From assembly GCF_003415675.1 (NCBI RefSeq), contig NZ_QFZK01000004.1, forward strand, positions 186,001 to 250,000: a stretch of 64,000 bases of DNA, written 5' to 3'. Shown piece after piece: positions 8,983 to 18,503 of the stretch. Under the pieces are notes generated by a model, which did not search any database, had not been told where the DNA came from, and saw only the letters and a list, made by a program, of their open reading frames with translations. How positions within the stretch are numbered: the first letter of the stretch is position 1; every line of letters begins with the position of its first letter. A program made the position numbers and the translations under genes. The stretch comes from Rhodoferax lacus. GTDB taxonomy: Bacteria > Pseudomonadota > Gammaproteobacteria > Burkholderiales > Burkholderiaceae_C.

Positions 8983-9000
8983 TGGGGCTACGCAGCCCCA
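8983..9000 (+). other. Intergenic hairpin between ligK and ligI
   Basis: A perfect 7-bp stem TGGGGCT/AGCCCCA closes on the tetraloop ACGC, 21 bases after the ligK stop and 33 bases before the ligI start. No T-run follows, so it is not a normal intrinsic terminator. It could stabilise the upstream mRNA end or mark an RNA processing point. Confidence 0.6.
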
Positions 9001-9033
9001 TTGCTTCTCGGCAACTTCACTCCTTCACTTTCT

Positions 9034-9966
9034 ATGTCAAAACCCACAACAGGTGATTTCACCAAGACTTCCGGATGGATGGACTGGTACACCGGCCCCG
9101 CCAAGCCCCGCTTTACCGTGCCCGCTGGCGCAGTGGACGCGCACTGCCACGTCTTCGGACCGGGTGCAGAGTTCCCCTTCGCACCTGAGCGCAAGTACAC
9201 CCCGTGTGACGCCTCCAAGGCCGAGCTGTATGCCTTGAGAGACCACCTGGGCTTTGCCCGCAACGTGGTGGTGCAAGCCACCTGCCACGGCGCTGACAAC
9301 CGCGCCATGGTGGATGCGCTCGTCCACTCGCAAGGCCGGGCGCGCGGTGTGGCCACGGTCAAACGCAGCGTCAGCGACGCCGAAATCCAGGCCATGCACG
9401 ACGCCGGTGTGCGCGGTGTGCGCTTCAACTTCGTCAAGCGCCTGGTGGACTTCACGCCCAAGGACGAGTTGCTGGAAATTGCCTCGCGCATTGCCAAGTG
9501 GAATTGGCATGTGGTGATTTACTTCGAGGCCGTGGACCTGCCCGAGCTGTGGGACTTCTTCACCGCCCTGCCCACCACCGTGGTGGTGGACCACATGGGC
9601 CGCCCGGATGTGAACAAGCCGGTGGATGGGCCGGAGTTCGAGCTGTTTGTGAAGTTCATGCGCGAGCACACCAACGTGTGGAGCAAGGTGAGCTGCCCGG
9701 AGCGCCTGTCGGTCACTGGACCCAAAGCATTGAACGGCGAGCAGAACGCCTACACCGATGTGATCCCCTTTGCCAAACGCATCGTCGACGAGTTCCCGGA
9801 CCGCGTGCTCTGGGGCACCGACTGGCCGCACCCCAACCTGAAAGACCACATGCCCGATGATGGCCTGCTGGTGGACTTCATCCCGCACATCGCCACGACT
9901 GCAGAATTGCAGCAGAAGCTTTTGGTAACCAACCCCATGCGCCTGTACTGGCCCGAAGAGGTGTAA
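9034..9966 (+). CDS. ligI: 2-pyrone-4,6-dicarboxylate hydrolase
   Basis: A 310-residue amidohydrolase-family protein. It carries GAVDAHCHVFGP (metal-free HxH motif of the LigI group), VVQATCHGADNRAM, DHMGRPDVNKPVDGPEF and VLWGTDWPHPN with the catalytic aspartate. LigI opens the lactone of 2-pyrone-4,6-dicarboxylate to 4-oxalomesaconate. A TTG at 9001 opens the frame, but the ATG at 9034 gives the usual LigI N terminus; no clear ribosome binding site precedes it. It is followed after 2 bases by ligA. Confidence 0.92.
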   Translation: MSKPTTGDFTKTSGWMDWYTGPAKPRFTVPAGAVDAHCHVFGPGAEFPFAPERKYTPCDASKAELYALRDHLGFARNVVVQATCHGADNRAMVDALVHSQGRARGVATVKRSVSDAEIQAMHDAGVRGVRFNFVKRLVDFTPKDELLEIASRIAKWNWHVVIYFEAVDLPELWDFFTALPTTVVVDHMGRPDVNKPVDGPEFELFVKFMREHTNVWSKVSCPERLSVTGPKALNGEQNAYTDVIPFAKRIVDEFPDRVLWGTDWPHPNLKDHMPDDGLLVDFIPHIATTAELQQKLLVTNPMRLYWPEEV

Positions 9967-9968
9967 CC

Positions 9969-11284
<1,316 letters not shown>

Positions 11285-12241
11285 ATGAGCAAAACCATCA
11301 AAGTAGCGCTGGCAGGCGCCGGTGCCTTCGGCATCAAACACCTGGACGGCATCCAGAACATCGACGGCGTGGAAGTCGTCTCTCTGATCAGCCGTGATCT
11401 GGAAAAGACCCGTGAAGTGGCCGACAAGTACGGCATCGCCCACGTCACCACCGAGCTCTCCGACAGCCTGGCGCTGCCGGACCTGGACGCCGTCATCCTC
11501 TGCACGCCCACGCAAATGCACGCTGAGCAGACCATCGCTTGCCTGAAGGCAGGCAAGCATGTGCAGGTGGAGATTCCCCTGGCCGACAGCCTGAAGGGCG
11601 CGCAGGAAGTCGTGGCATTGCAGAAGCAGACCGGGTTGGTGGCCATGTGCGGCCACACCCGCCGCTTCAACCCCAGCCACCAGTATGTGCACAAGCAGAT
11701 TGCGGCCGGCAAGTTCAACATCCAGCAGTTGGATGTGCAGACCTACTTCTTCCGCCGCACCAACACCAACGCCCTGGGCCAGGCCAGATCCTGGACCGAC
11801 CACCTGCTGTGGCACCACGCGGCCCACACCGTGGACCTGTTTGCCTACCAGTGCGGCAGCCCCATCGTCAAGGCCAATGCCATCCAGGGGCCCATCCACC
11901 CGGTGCTGGGCATCGCCATGGACATGAGCATCCAGCTGCAGGCCGCCAACGGCGCCATCTGCACCCTGAGCCTGTCCTTCAACAACGATGGCCCGCTGGG
12001 CACATTCTTCCGCTACATCGGCGACACGGCCACCTACCTGGCACGCTACGACGACCTGTTCACCGGCAAGGAAGAAAAGATCGATGTGAGCCCGGTGGAC
12101 GTGTCCATGAACGGCATTGAACTGCAGGACCGCGAATTCTTCGCCGCCATCCGCGAGGGCCGCGAGCCCAACAGCAGCGTGGCCGGTGTGCTGGCCTGCT
12201 ACGAGGTGCTGCACCAGCTGGAGCAGCAGCTGGCGGCTTGA
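11285..12241 (+). CDS. ligC: 4-carboxy-2-hydroxymuconate-6-semialdehyde dehydrogenase
   Basis: A 318-residue Gfo/Idh/MocA-family oxidoreductase with the N-terminal Rossmann loop AGAGAFGIKH, CTPTQMHAEQT, and the GKHVQVEIPLADS segment holding the family's Glu-x-Pro. It oxidises the hemiacetal of the ring-cleavage product to 2-pyrone-4,6-dicarboxylate using NADP+. With no gap to ligB and the order I-A-B-C, its identity as LigC is strongly supported. It is probably the last gene of this operon; a 107-base gap follows. Confidence 0.94.
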   Translation: MSKTIKVALAGAGAFGIKHLDGIQNIDGVEVVSLISRDLEKTREVADKYGIAHVTTELSDSLALPDLDAVILCTPTQMHAEQTIACLKAGKHVQVEIPLADSLKGAQEVVALQKQTGLVAMCGHTRRFNPSHQYVHKQIAAGKFNIQQLDVQTYFFRRTNTNALGQARSWTDHLLWHHAAHTVDLFAYQCGSPIVKANAIQGPIHPVLGIAMDMSIQLQAANGAICTLSLSFNNDGPLGTFFRYIGDTATYLARYDDLFTGKEEKIDVSPVDVSMNGIELQDREFFAAIREGREPNSSVAGVLACYEVLHQLEQQLAA

Positions 12242-12348
12242 GGCAGATGCGGGCCAGGCTGGCCTGCTGAAATGCTGCCGTTTCCGGGGCGCCAGGGGCT
12301 TGGCGCGGGTTATGCTGTTGCGATGATTCGGTAAAGAAAAGGGTTCCC

Positions 12349-13230
12349 ATGTCGTCCATCATTTCGCAACGCGAATCCGTGCCCGAGCTGGCCAATCCTT
12401 TGGGCATGGATGGCATCGAGTTCATTGAATACGCCACCAGCCGGCCGCAGGCCCTGGGGCAGGTGCTGGAGTCGTTGGGTTTCCGGCCGGTGGCGCGCCA
12501 CCGCTCGCGCGAAGTCACGCTGTACCGCCAGGGCAGCATGAACCTGGTGGTGAGTGCCCCGACCGATGATGTGCGCCGTGGTGCCACAGCCAGTGGCAAC
12601 CCGGCCCTGGTGGCCGTGGCCTTCCGTGTGCGCGATGCGCTCAAGGCCCACACCCGCTGCCTGGAGCTGGGCGCCTGGGACGTGCAAAGCCACGCCCGTG
12701 CCATGGAGTTGCACATACCGGGCATACGCGGACCGGGAAGCAGCCGCTTCTACTTTGTGGACCGCTGGAAAGAGTTCTCCATCTACGACATCGATTTCGT
12801 GCCGATTCCCACAGTGGATCAGCATCCCGCCGCACTGGCCGGCATGTCCTACTTTGGCCTGGTGCAGTACATAGGCGCGGGCCGCTCGGTGGACTGGATG
12901 GCCTATTACGAGAACCTCTTTGGCTTCACGCAGATACCCGACGAGCAGCGCTTTGGCATCCTGCCCAAGGGCAAGCTGATGCGCAGCCCCTGTGGCGGCT
13001 TCCTGTGGCAGCTGGTGGAGCCGGACCCGGGCATGGACGATGACAACGCGCCAGAGTGCCTGCAGCGCATCGGCCTGGGAACCGCCGATGTGGGCGCGGC
13101 GGTTACGGCACTCAAGGCCAATGGCGTCGAGTTTGTAGAGTCCCGCCTGCTGCACCCGGAAGACCGCGGCGCCCTCACGCGCACGGTGCTGGGTTCGGTG
13201 TCGTTCGAACTGGTCCACCAGGGGGTCTGA
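12349..13230 (+). CDS. HPPD-like VOC protein with lost metal ligands
   Basis: A 293-residue protein built like 4-hydroxyphenylpyruvate dioxygenase: an N-terminal half GIEFIEYATSRP...LESLGFRPVARH and a C-terminal half from about residue 163. It parallels the HPPD-like half of the fused QuiC at 317-2221. Of HPPD's two-His-one-Glu iron site, the first His is replaced by glycine (about G170), the second by arginine (R240, LQRIGL), and only E287 (SFELVH) remains. It is therefore unlikely to be an iron dioxygenase. A TIM-barrel gene follows after 1 base, so the pair mirrors a split QuiC. The role is unknown. Confidence 0.7.
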   Translation: MSSIISQRESVPELANPLGMDGIEFIEYATSRPQALGQVLESLGFRPVARHRSREVTLYRQGSMNLVVSAPTDDVRRGATASGNPALVAVAFRVRDALKAHTRCLELGAWDVQSHARAMELHIPGIRGPGSSRFYFVDRWKEFSIYDIDFVPIPTVDQHPAALAGMSYFGLVQYIGAGRSVDWMAYYENLFGFTQIPDEQRFGILPKGKLMRSPCGGFLWQLVEPDPGMDDDNAPECLQRIGLGTADVGAAVTALKANGVEFVESRLLHPEDRGALTRTVLGSVSFELVHQGV

Positions 13231-13231
13231 C

Positions 13232-14110
13232 ATGCGGCATTCCTCGGGCATTCTCGGCGGCTTTGCAATGGACACGGCCACGCTGGCCGGGCCGCTGGAG
13301 GCCAAGCTCGCTGCCATGGCGGGTGCCGGTTTCTCGCAGCTGATGCTCAGCGCGGGCGATCTGGCCAGCCACCCCGGTGGCGTGCCAGCAGCCGTGCAGG
13401 CGGTGCAGGTCAGCGGCTTGCGCCCGGTGGGCTTTCAGGCACTGCGCGACTTCGAAGGCCTGTCGGGCCATCTGCATGCCTACAAGGTGGACATCGCCAA
13501 GTCGCTGTTGGAAATGTGCCAGGCCCTGGGCAGCCCGGTGCTGCTGGCCAGCTCGTCCACCTCCCACCACGCCAGCAGTGACCCGGATGCCATCGCCCGG
13601 GACCTGCGCAAGCTCGCCATGCTGGCGCTTCCGCTGGGCATACGGGTGGCCTATGACGCGCTGTCCTGGGGACGCCGGGTCAAGGACTTTTCCACAGCCT
13701 GGGATGTGGTGTGCCAGGCGGATTGTCCCAACCTGGGGCTGGGCCTGGACTCCTTCCATATCTTTGCGGATGAGACACCGCTGGACGCGCTGGAAGACCT
13801 GGACGCCTCCCGTATTTTCCTGGTGCAGCTCTCGGACTTCATGTGGCATGACGCCAGCAGCGCGGACGATCCATCCAACAGCGCACGCAGCTTCCGGGTC
13901 TTTCCCGGTGAGGGCGTGCACAGCGAGGTGCTGGCCGATCTGGTGCTGCGCCTGGACGCCATTGGCTACCAGGGCGACTACAGCTTTGCGGTCTGCAACC
14001 AGGACTATCTGCAGTTGCCCCTGCCCACGGTGGCCGAGCGCGCGCGGCGCAGTGCGCTGTGGCTGCGCGAGGAGGTGCTGCTGCGCTCGGCCCCCTTGCC
14101 TTTGCCCTGA
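13232..14110 (+). CDS. TIM-barrel protein of sugar-phosphate isomerase family, QuiC-like but metal-site altered
   Basis: A 292-residue protein colinear with the N-terminal half of QuiC: RVAYDALSWG, LGLDSFHIF, IFLVQLSD, FRVFPGEG. At the four QuiC metal positions it has D142 (E in QuiC), D173, Q199 and A253 (E in QuiC). The ligand set is thus weakened, and normal dehydroshikimate dehydratase activity is doubtful. An AGGGGG ribosome site precedes the ATG at 13232. It starts 1 base after the VOC gene and ends facing a LysR gene. It may act on another aromatic-pathway acid or form a regulatory complex with its partner; both are speculation. Confidence 0.7.
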   Translation: MRHSSGILGGFAMDTATLAGPLEAKLAAMAGAGFSQLMLSAGDLASHPGGVPAAVQAVQVSGLRPVGFQALRDFEGLSGHLHAYKVDIAKSLLEMCQALGSPVLLASSSTSHHASSDPDAIARDLRKLAMLALPLGIRVAYDALSWGRRVKDFSTAWDVVCQADCPNLGLGLDSFHIFADETPLDALEDLDASRIFLVQLSDFMWHDASSADDPSNSARSFRVFPGEGVHSEVLADLVLRLDAIGYQGDYSFAVCNQDYLQLPLPTVAERARRSALWLREEVLLRSAPLPLP

Positions 14111-14113
14111 CGC

Positions 14114-15040
14114 TCAGCTCCGCTGCGGGTTGAGCACCGCGGGCACCAGGGCTTCGAGCTCCTGGCGCAGCCAGCGGTGCGCCGCATCCTGCTGGTGGCG
14201 CAGGTGCCAGACCATGAACATGGGCAGCTTGGGGCAGGGCACAGGCACTGCCGCACTGGCCAGGCCTTGGGGTATGCGCGATTGCAGCAGGCCGGGGGCC
14301 GTGGCCAGCAACGCGCTGCCCTGAAGAAAGGGCGCCAAGCCGGAGAAGCCCTGCACCAGGACGGCGAAGTTGCGCCGCACACCACGGGTGGTCATCCATT
14401 GGTCCACGTCCAGCGCCCGTCCACCTTCGTACACCACGGTGACGTGCCGGGCCGCCAGGTACTCGGCTTTGGTCTGGGGTGCTGCGCGTTGTGCAGGGTC
14501 ATAGAACACGCGGTAACGGTCCTCAAACAATCGCTTTTGCATGATGTCGGCCCCATCGGGCGGGCGCGGGCTGATGACCAGTTGGCACTGCTGCTGGCGC
14601 AGCATCTCCAGGCTGGGAATGCCCGAGGGGATGACCTGCAGCACCACGCCGGGCGCCTTCACGCGCAGGCGCTGCATCAGTTCGGGCAGCAGCACGTCAC
14701 GCTGGAACTCATTGGCGGCCACCGTGAAGCGGGTGTTCCAGTGCAGCGGGTCGAAGGCCCCGGCCTGCGTGAAGCGTTCCAGCTCGCCCAGCAGATCGCG
14801 CGCGCGCAGGGCCAGCGCCTGGGCATGTGCGGTGGCCTGTATGCCGCGCCCGGACTTCACGAACAGCGGGTCGCCGGTGATGGCGCGCAGCTTGTCCAGC
14901 AGGTGGCTGACGGCCGATTGCGTGACACCCATCCGGCTTGCTGCCGCCGTGATGGAGCCTGTTTCCACCACTGCAAGCAGCAGCTGCAACAGCCGCCCGT
15001 TCAAATCTGAATGATCGAATTTATTCATGTGTTGCATCAT
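14114..15040 (-). CDS. LysR-family transcriptional regulator (divergent from second ligAB)
   Basis: A 308-residue LysR protein (304 if the ATG at 15026-15028 is used). The helix-turn-helix lies at about residues 14-72 (LLAVVETGSITAAASRMGVTQSAVSHLLDKLR), and a substrate-binding-like effector domain follows. The order of the start region matches the PcaQ/NodD-like LysR branch only loosely. It is divergent from ligA2-ligB2 and very likely controls them. An inverted repeat overlaps its own start codons, pointing to autoregulation. Confidence 0.88.
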   Translation of the reverse strand: MMQHMNKFDHSDLNGRLLQLLLAVVETGSITAAASRMGVTQSAVSHLLDKLRAITGDPLFVKSGRGIQATAHAQALALRARDLLGELERFTQAGAFDPLHWNTRFTVAANEFQRDVLLPELMQRLRVKAPGVVLQVIPSGIPSLEMLRQQQCQLVISPRPPDGADIMQKRLFEDRYRVFYDPAQRAAPQTKAEYLAARHVTVVYEGGRALDVDQWMTTRGVRRNFAVLVQGFSGLAPFLQGSALLATAPGLLQSRIPQGLASAAVPVPCPKLPMFMVWHLRHQQDAAHRWLRQELEALVPAVLNPQRS

Positions 15041-15044
15041 GAAT
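15023..15044. promoter_or_regulatory. Inverted repeat, candidate LysR operator
   Basis: The perfect repeat ATTCATG-N8-CATGAAT covers the possible LysR start codons (15040 and 15028) and lies 70-90 bases upstream of the divergent ligA2 gene. Symmetry and position fit a LysR binding site that controls both directions. Confidence 0.5.
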
Positions 15045-15114
15045 CATGCGTTTATCTTTTGCAATCGGAGCCGGATACTGCGGCCAGTCCATCACCAAGA
15101 AAAGGAGACCGCCC

Positions 15115-15468
15115 ATGACTTCGCAGACCCCGCTGCCCCCCATACCTGGCACCACACCCTTTGACGGCGAGCAGGCCAAGAAAGGCTATGCCCTCAACAA
15201 GATGTGCTTCTCGTTCAACGCGGCAGACAACCGGGCCAGCTTCAAGCAGGACGAAGAGGCCTACATGCGCCTGTACCAGCTGACCGGGCCACAGGCCGCC
15301 GCCATCCGTGCGCGCAATGTGCTGCAGCTGATTGCGGCGGGCGGCAATGCCTACTACCTGGCCAAATTTGCCGGCATCTTTGGCCTGGACATGCAGGACA
15401 TAGGCGCCCAGCAAACCGGCCTGACAAAAGACGAATTCAAGGCGCGCCTGGTGGCCGCCGGTCAATAA
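15115..15468 (+). CDS. Second LigA-type extradiol dioxygenase alpha subunit
   Basis: A 117-residue LigA-family protein (GYALNKMCFSFNAADNRASF, QLIAAGGNAYYLAKFAGIFG). It shares the core of the first LigA but lacks its long charged C-terminal tail. The start is fixed by AAGGAG at 15102-15107, 7 bases before the ATG; the frame is open to 15046 but without a ribosome site. It is expected to pair with the LigB-type protein that follows after 17 bases. The substrate may be protocatechuate or a relative such as gallate or a methylgallate; sequence alone does not settle this. Confidence 0.88.
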   Translation: MTSQTPLPPIPGTTPFDGEQAKKGYALNKMCFSFNAADNRASFKQDEEAYMRLYQLTGPQAAAIRARNVLQLIAAGGNAYYLAKFAGIFGLDMQDIGAQQTGLTKDEFKARLVAAGQ

Positions 15469-15485
15469 ACAACAAGGAGCAAACA

Positions 15486-16346
15486 ATGGCACAACTCATA
15501 GGCTGCATCGGTACCTCGCACATCCCCGCCATCGGCGGCGCCATTCACAAGGGCATTCAACAGGAGCCCTACTGGAAGCCCTTCTTTGACGGCTTCCCGC
15601 CCGTGCGTGAATGGCTGGGCCAGGCCCGGCCCGACGTGGTGGTTGTTTTCTACAACGACCACGGCCTGAACTTCTTCCTGGACAAAATGCCCACCTTTGC
15701 CGTTGGCGCTGCAAGCCAATACAACAACGCCGACGAGGGTTGGGGCATCCCGACGCTGCCACCCTTCAAGGGGGAGGTGGACCTGTCCTGGCAGATCATC
15801 AACACGCTGGTGGAGAAAGAGTTCGACGTCGTGACCTGCCAGGAAATGCTGGTGGACCACGCCTGCACCCTGCCGCTCAAGCTGCTCTGGCCCGAGGGAC
15901 CTTGCCCGGTGACGGTGGTGCCGGTCTGCATCAACACGGTCCAGTTCCCGCTGCCCAAGGCCAGCCGGGTCTATGCCATGGGCCGGGCCGTGGGCGAAGC
16001 GATCGCCGCCTGGGACAGCAGCAAGACCGTTGCCGTGATCGGCTCCGGCGGCCTGAGCCATCAGCTCGACGGCGAGCGCGCCGGGTTTATCAACAAGGCG
16101 TTTGACCTGCAGTTCATGGAAAGCCTGCTGACCAACCCCGAGTGGGCCACCCAGTACAGCATCCATGAACTGGTGGAAAAGAGCGGCACCCAGGGCGTGG
16201 AACTGCTGAACTGGCTGGCCATGCGCGCCGCACTCACCGCCGGTGCGGGTGCCGGTGTGCGCAAGGTGCACAGCAACTACCACATCCCGATTTCCAACAC
16301 CGCCACGGGTCTGCTGGCTTTGGAAAAGGTAGCTGGCTTAGGCTAG
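15486..16346 (+). CDS. Second LigB-type extradiol dioxygenase beta subunit
   Basis: A 286-residue class III extradiol dioxygenase with iron ligands H12 (GTSHIPAIG), H59 (YNDHGLNFFLD) and E239 (GVELLNW), and the catalytic H192 (GGLSHQLDG). It is clearly a paralogue of the LigB at 10415 but diverged over its whole length. AAGGAG lies 10 bases before the ATG. With its own alpha subunit and LysR regulator it forms an independent dioxygenase unit, so a different inducer or substrate is plausible. Confidence 0.9.
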   Translation: MAQLIGCIGTSHIPAIGGAIHKGIQQEPYWKPFFDGFPPVREWLGQARPDVVVVFYNDHGLNFFLDKMPTFAVGAASQYNNADEGWGIPTLPPFKGEVDLSWQIINTLVEKEFDVVTCQEMLVDHACTLPLKLLWPEGPCPVTVVPVCINTVQFPLPKASRVYAMGRAVGEAIAAWDSSKTVAVIGSGGLSHQLDGERAGFINKAFDLQFMESLLTNPEWATQYSIHELVEKSGTQGVELLNWLAMRAALTAGAGAGVRKVHSNYHIPISNTATGLLALEKVAGLG

Positions 16347-16391
16347 AAGGGAGGGCACCCGAAGTTCCGTGTTCGGTGGCAAGATGTGCGG

Positions 16392-17240
16392 ATGCCATTC
16401 GAACTTACCCCCGAACAGACCACGCGCTACCAGCAAGACGGCTACCTGGCCCTGCCGGACTTCAAGACCGCAGCCCAGATGGCCGCGCTGCGTGCGCGTG
16501 CCGAAGAACTGGTGCAAGCCTTTGACCCGGCCAGCAGCCGCACCATCTTCACCACCAACGAACAGGTGCGCGCGGTGGACCGCTACTTTCTGGACTCGGC
16601 CACACAGAGCCGCTGCTTCTTTGAAGAAGAAGCCTTTGATGCAGAGGGCCATCTCAAGCAGCCCAAGGCCCTGTCCATCAACAAGATAGGCCATGCCATG
16701 CATGACCTGGACCCGGTGTTTGACGCCTTCTCGCGCGGTGCCGCGCTGGATGCGCTGGCGCACGGTCTGGGCCTGCAGCAGCCGCAGCTCTGGCAGTCCA
16801 TGTACATCTTCAAGCAGCCCGGCATAGGCGGTGAGGTGGGCTGGCACCAGGACGCCACCTTCTTTGACAGCACGCCCATCAGCGTCACCACCTTCTGGTT
16901 TGCGCTGGAAGATGCCACCCTGGATAACGGCTGCCTGTGGGTGCAGCCCGGCGGCCACCGCGGCCCCTTGCGCGAGCGCTTTGTGCGCGCAGGCGACGTG
17001 GTCACCATGGACAAGCTGGACGCCACACCCTGGCCGGACCGCACAACCGCCGTGCCGCTGGAGGTGAAGGCTGGCACGCTGGTGGTGTTCCACGGCCTGC
17101 TGCCGCACTACAGCGCGCCCAACCGCTCGGCCCATTCGCGCCACGCCTACACCCTGCACGTGACCGATGGCCGCACGGCCTATGCGCCTACCAACTGGAT
17201 ACAGCGCAGTACGGACTTACCCGTACGCGGCTTCGTTTAG
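16392..17240 (+). CDS. Phytanoyl-CoA dioxygenase (PhyH) family protein
   Basis: A 282-residue Fe(II)/2-oxoglutarate-dependent oxygenase. The facial triad is visible as H152 and D154 (GWHQDATFF) and H239 (LPHYSAPNRS), with R250 (HSRHAY) 11 residues later as the probable 2-oxoglutarate anchor. Members hydroxylate a carbon next to a carboxyl or CoA-type group. A GTG at 16386 is an alternative start. It lies 45 bases after ligB2 in the same direction, which suggests it belongs to the same unit. Its substrate cannot be read from the sequence. Confidence 0.85.
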   Translation: MPFELTPEQTTRYQQDGYLALPDFKTAAQMAALRARAEELVQAFDPASSRTIFTTNEQVRAVDRYFLDSATQSRCFFEEEAFDAEGHLKQPKALSINKIGHAMHDLDPVFDAFSRGAALDALAHGLGLQQPQLWQSMYIFKQPGIGGEVGWHQDATFFDSTPISVTTFWFALEDATLDNGCLWVQPGGHRGPLRERFVRAGDVVTMDKLDATPWPDRTTAVPLEVKAGTLVVFHGLLPHYSAPNRSAHSRHAYTLHVTDGRTAYAPTNWIQRSTDLPVRGFV

Positions 17241-17336
17241 GCGAAGTGGCACTGTCCTGGCGGCAGCACGATTCGGCTTGCCGTGCTAAGCTGGTTTCCC
17301 TTCTGAGACCACAACAACTTGACGGAGACCACCACC

Positions 17337-18491
17337 ATGCCAGGACTCGTACCCCAGATTGACCCGGACGGATTGCTTGAGTTTTCGGTGGTCTACACCG
17401 ACCGCGCGCTCAACCACATGTCGCAGCGCTTCCAGGGCGTGATGCGTGACATCTCCGCGATGTTGAAAGAGGTCTACCACGCACCCTCCGTGGCCCTGGT
17501 GCCGGGCAGTGGCACCTTTGGCATGGAAGCGGTGGCGCGCCAGTTTGCTACCGGCAAAAAGGCGCTGGTCATCCGCAACGGCTGGTTCAGCTACCGCTGG
17601 ACGCAGATCTTCGACATGGGCCATATCCCGTCTGAAGCCACGGTGCTCAAGGCACGCCGCGTGAACGACAGCAAGCAGGCGCCCTGGGTGCCGTGCCCGA
17701 TTGCCGAGGTGGTGGCCACCATCCGCGAGAAGAAGCCCGATGTGGTGTTTGCCCCGCATGTGGAAACCTCGGCCGGCATGATCCTGCCCGACGACTACCT
17801 GCGCACTGTTGCCGATGCGGTGCACGAGGTGGGCGGCCTGTTTGTGCTGGACTGCATTGCCTCTGGTGCCCTGTGGGTGAACATGGAAGCACTCGGCGTG
17901 GACGTGCTGGTCACGGCCCCGCAAAAGGGCTGGAGCGGCTCGCCCTGCTGCGCCATGGTGATGCTGAGCGCCCGCGCCCGCGCCGCGATTGACGGCACCA
18001 CCAGTACCAGCTTTGCCTGCGATTTGAAGAAGTGGCTGCAGATCATGGAGGCCTACGAAAAAGGCGGCCACGCCTACCACGCCACCATGCCCACCGACGC
18101 GCTGATCCGCCTGCGCGAGGTGATGGTCGAGACGCGCAGCTACGGCTTCGAGAAAGTGCGCCAGGAGCAGCTCGCTCTGGGGCACAAAGTGCGCGCCCTG
18201 TTCGAGCGCCGCGGCATTGTCAGCGTGGCGGCCGAGGGTTTCAAGGCCCCCGGTGTGGTGGTGAGCTACACCACCGATGCAGAAATCCAGAGCAGCAAGA
18301 AGTTCCTGGCCCTGGGCCTGCAAACCGCTGCCGGTGTGCCGCTGCAGTGCGACGAGCCGGCCGACTTCATGACCTTCCGCATCGGCCTCTTCGGCCTGGA
18401 GAAGCTGCACAACGTGGACCGCAGCGTGGCCCATCTGGCCGCCGCGCTGGATGCCATGGGTATCCGCGAGGCCGAAGCGCAGGCGGCCTAA
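17337..18491 (+). CDS. Class V PLP-dependent aminotransferase (alanine/serine-glyoxylate type)
   Basis: A 384-residue fold-type I enzyme. It has the substrate/PLP loop LVPGSGTFGMEA, HVETSAGM, the PLP-ring aspartate D172 (LFVLDCIASGA) and the Schiff-base lysine K197 (VTAPQKGWSG). The closest family appearance is alanine-glyoxylate or serine-glyoxylate aminotransferase, with 2-aminoethylphosphonate transaminase as the other relative. The ATG at 17337 has GGAG 9 bases upstream. It may share a transcript with the PhyH gene 96 bases before it. The link to aromatic degradation is unclear; glyoxylate/serine metabolism would also connect to the glycerate kinase next door. Confidence 0.8.
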   Translation: MPGLVPQIDPDGLLEFSVVYTDRALNHMSQRFQGVMRDISAMLKEVYHAPSVALVPGSGTFGMEAVARQFATGKKALVIRNGWFSYRWTQIFDMGHIPSEATVLKARRVNDSKQAPWVPCPIAEVVATIREKKPDVVFAPHVETSAGMILPDDYLRTVADAVHEVGGLFVLDCIASGALWVNMEALGVDVLVTAPQKGWSGSPCCAMVMLSARARAAIDGTTSTSFACDLKKWLQIMEAYEKGGHAYHATMPTDALIRLREVMVETRSYGFEKVRQEQLALGHKVRALFERRGIVSVAAEGFKAPGVVVSYTTDAEIQSSKKFLALGLQTAAGVPLQCDEPADFMTFRIGLFGLEKLHNVDRSVAHLAAALDAMGIREAEAQAA

Positions 18492-18503
18492 TTTTTCGCA
18501 GCG

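Noticed and set aside
14005..14110. Possible terminator between the QuiC-like barrel gene and the convergent LysR gene
   Set aside because: Only 3 bases separate the stops, and no stem followed by a T-run was found.
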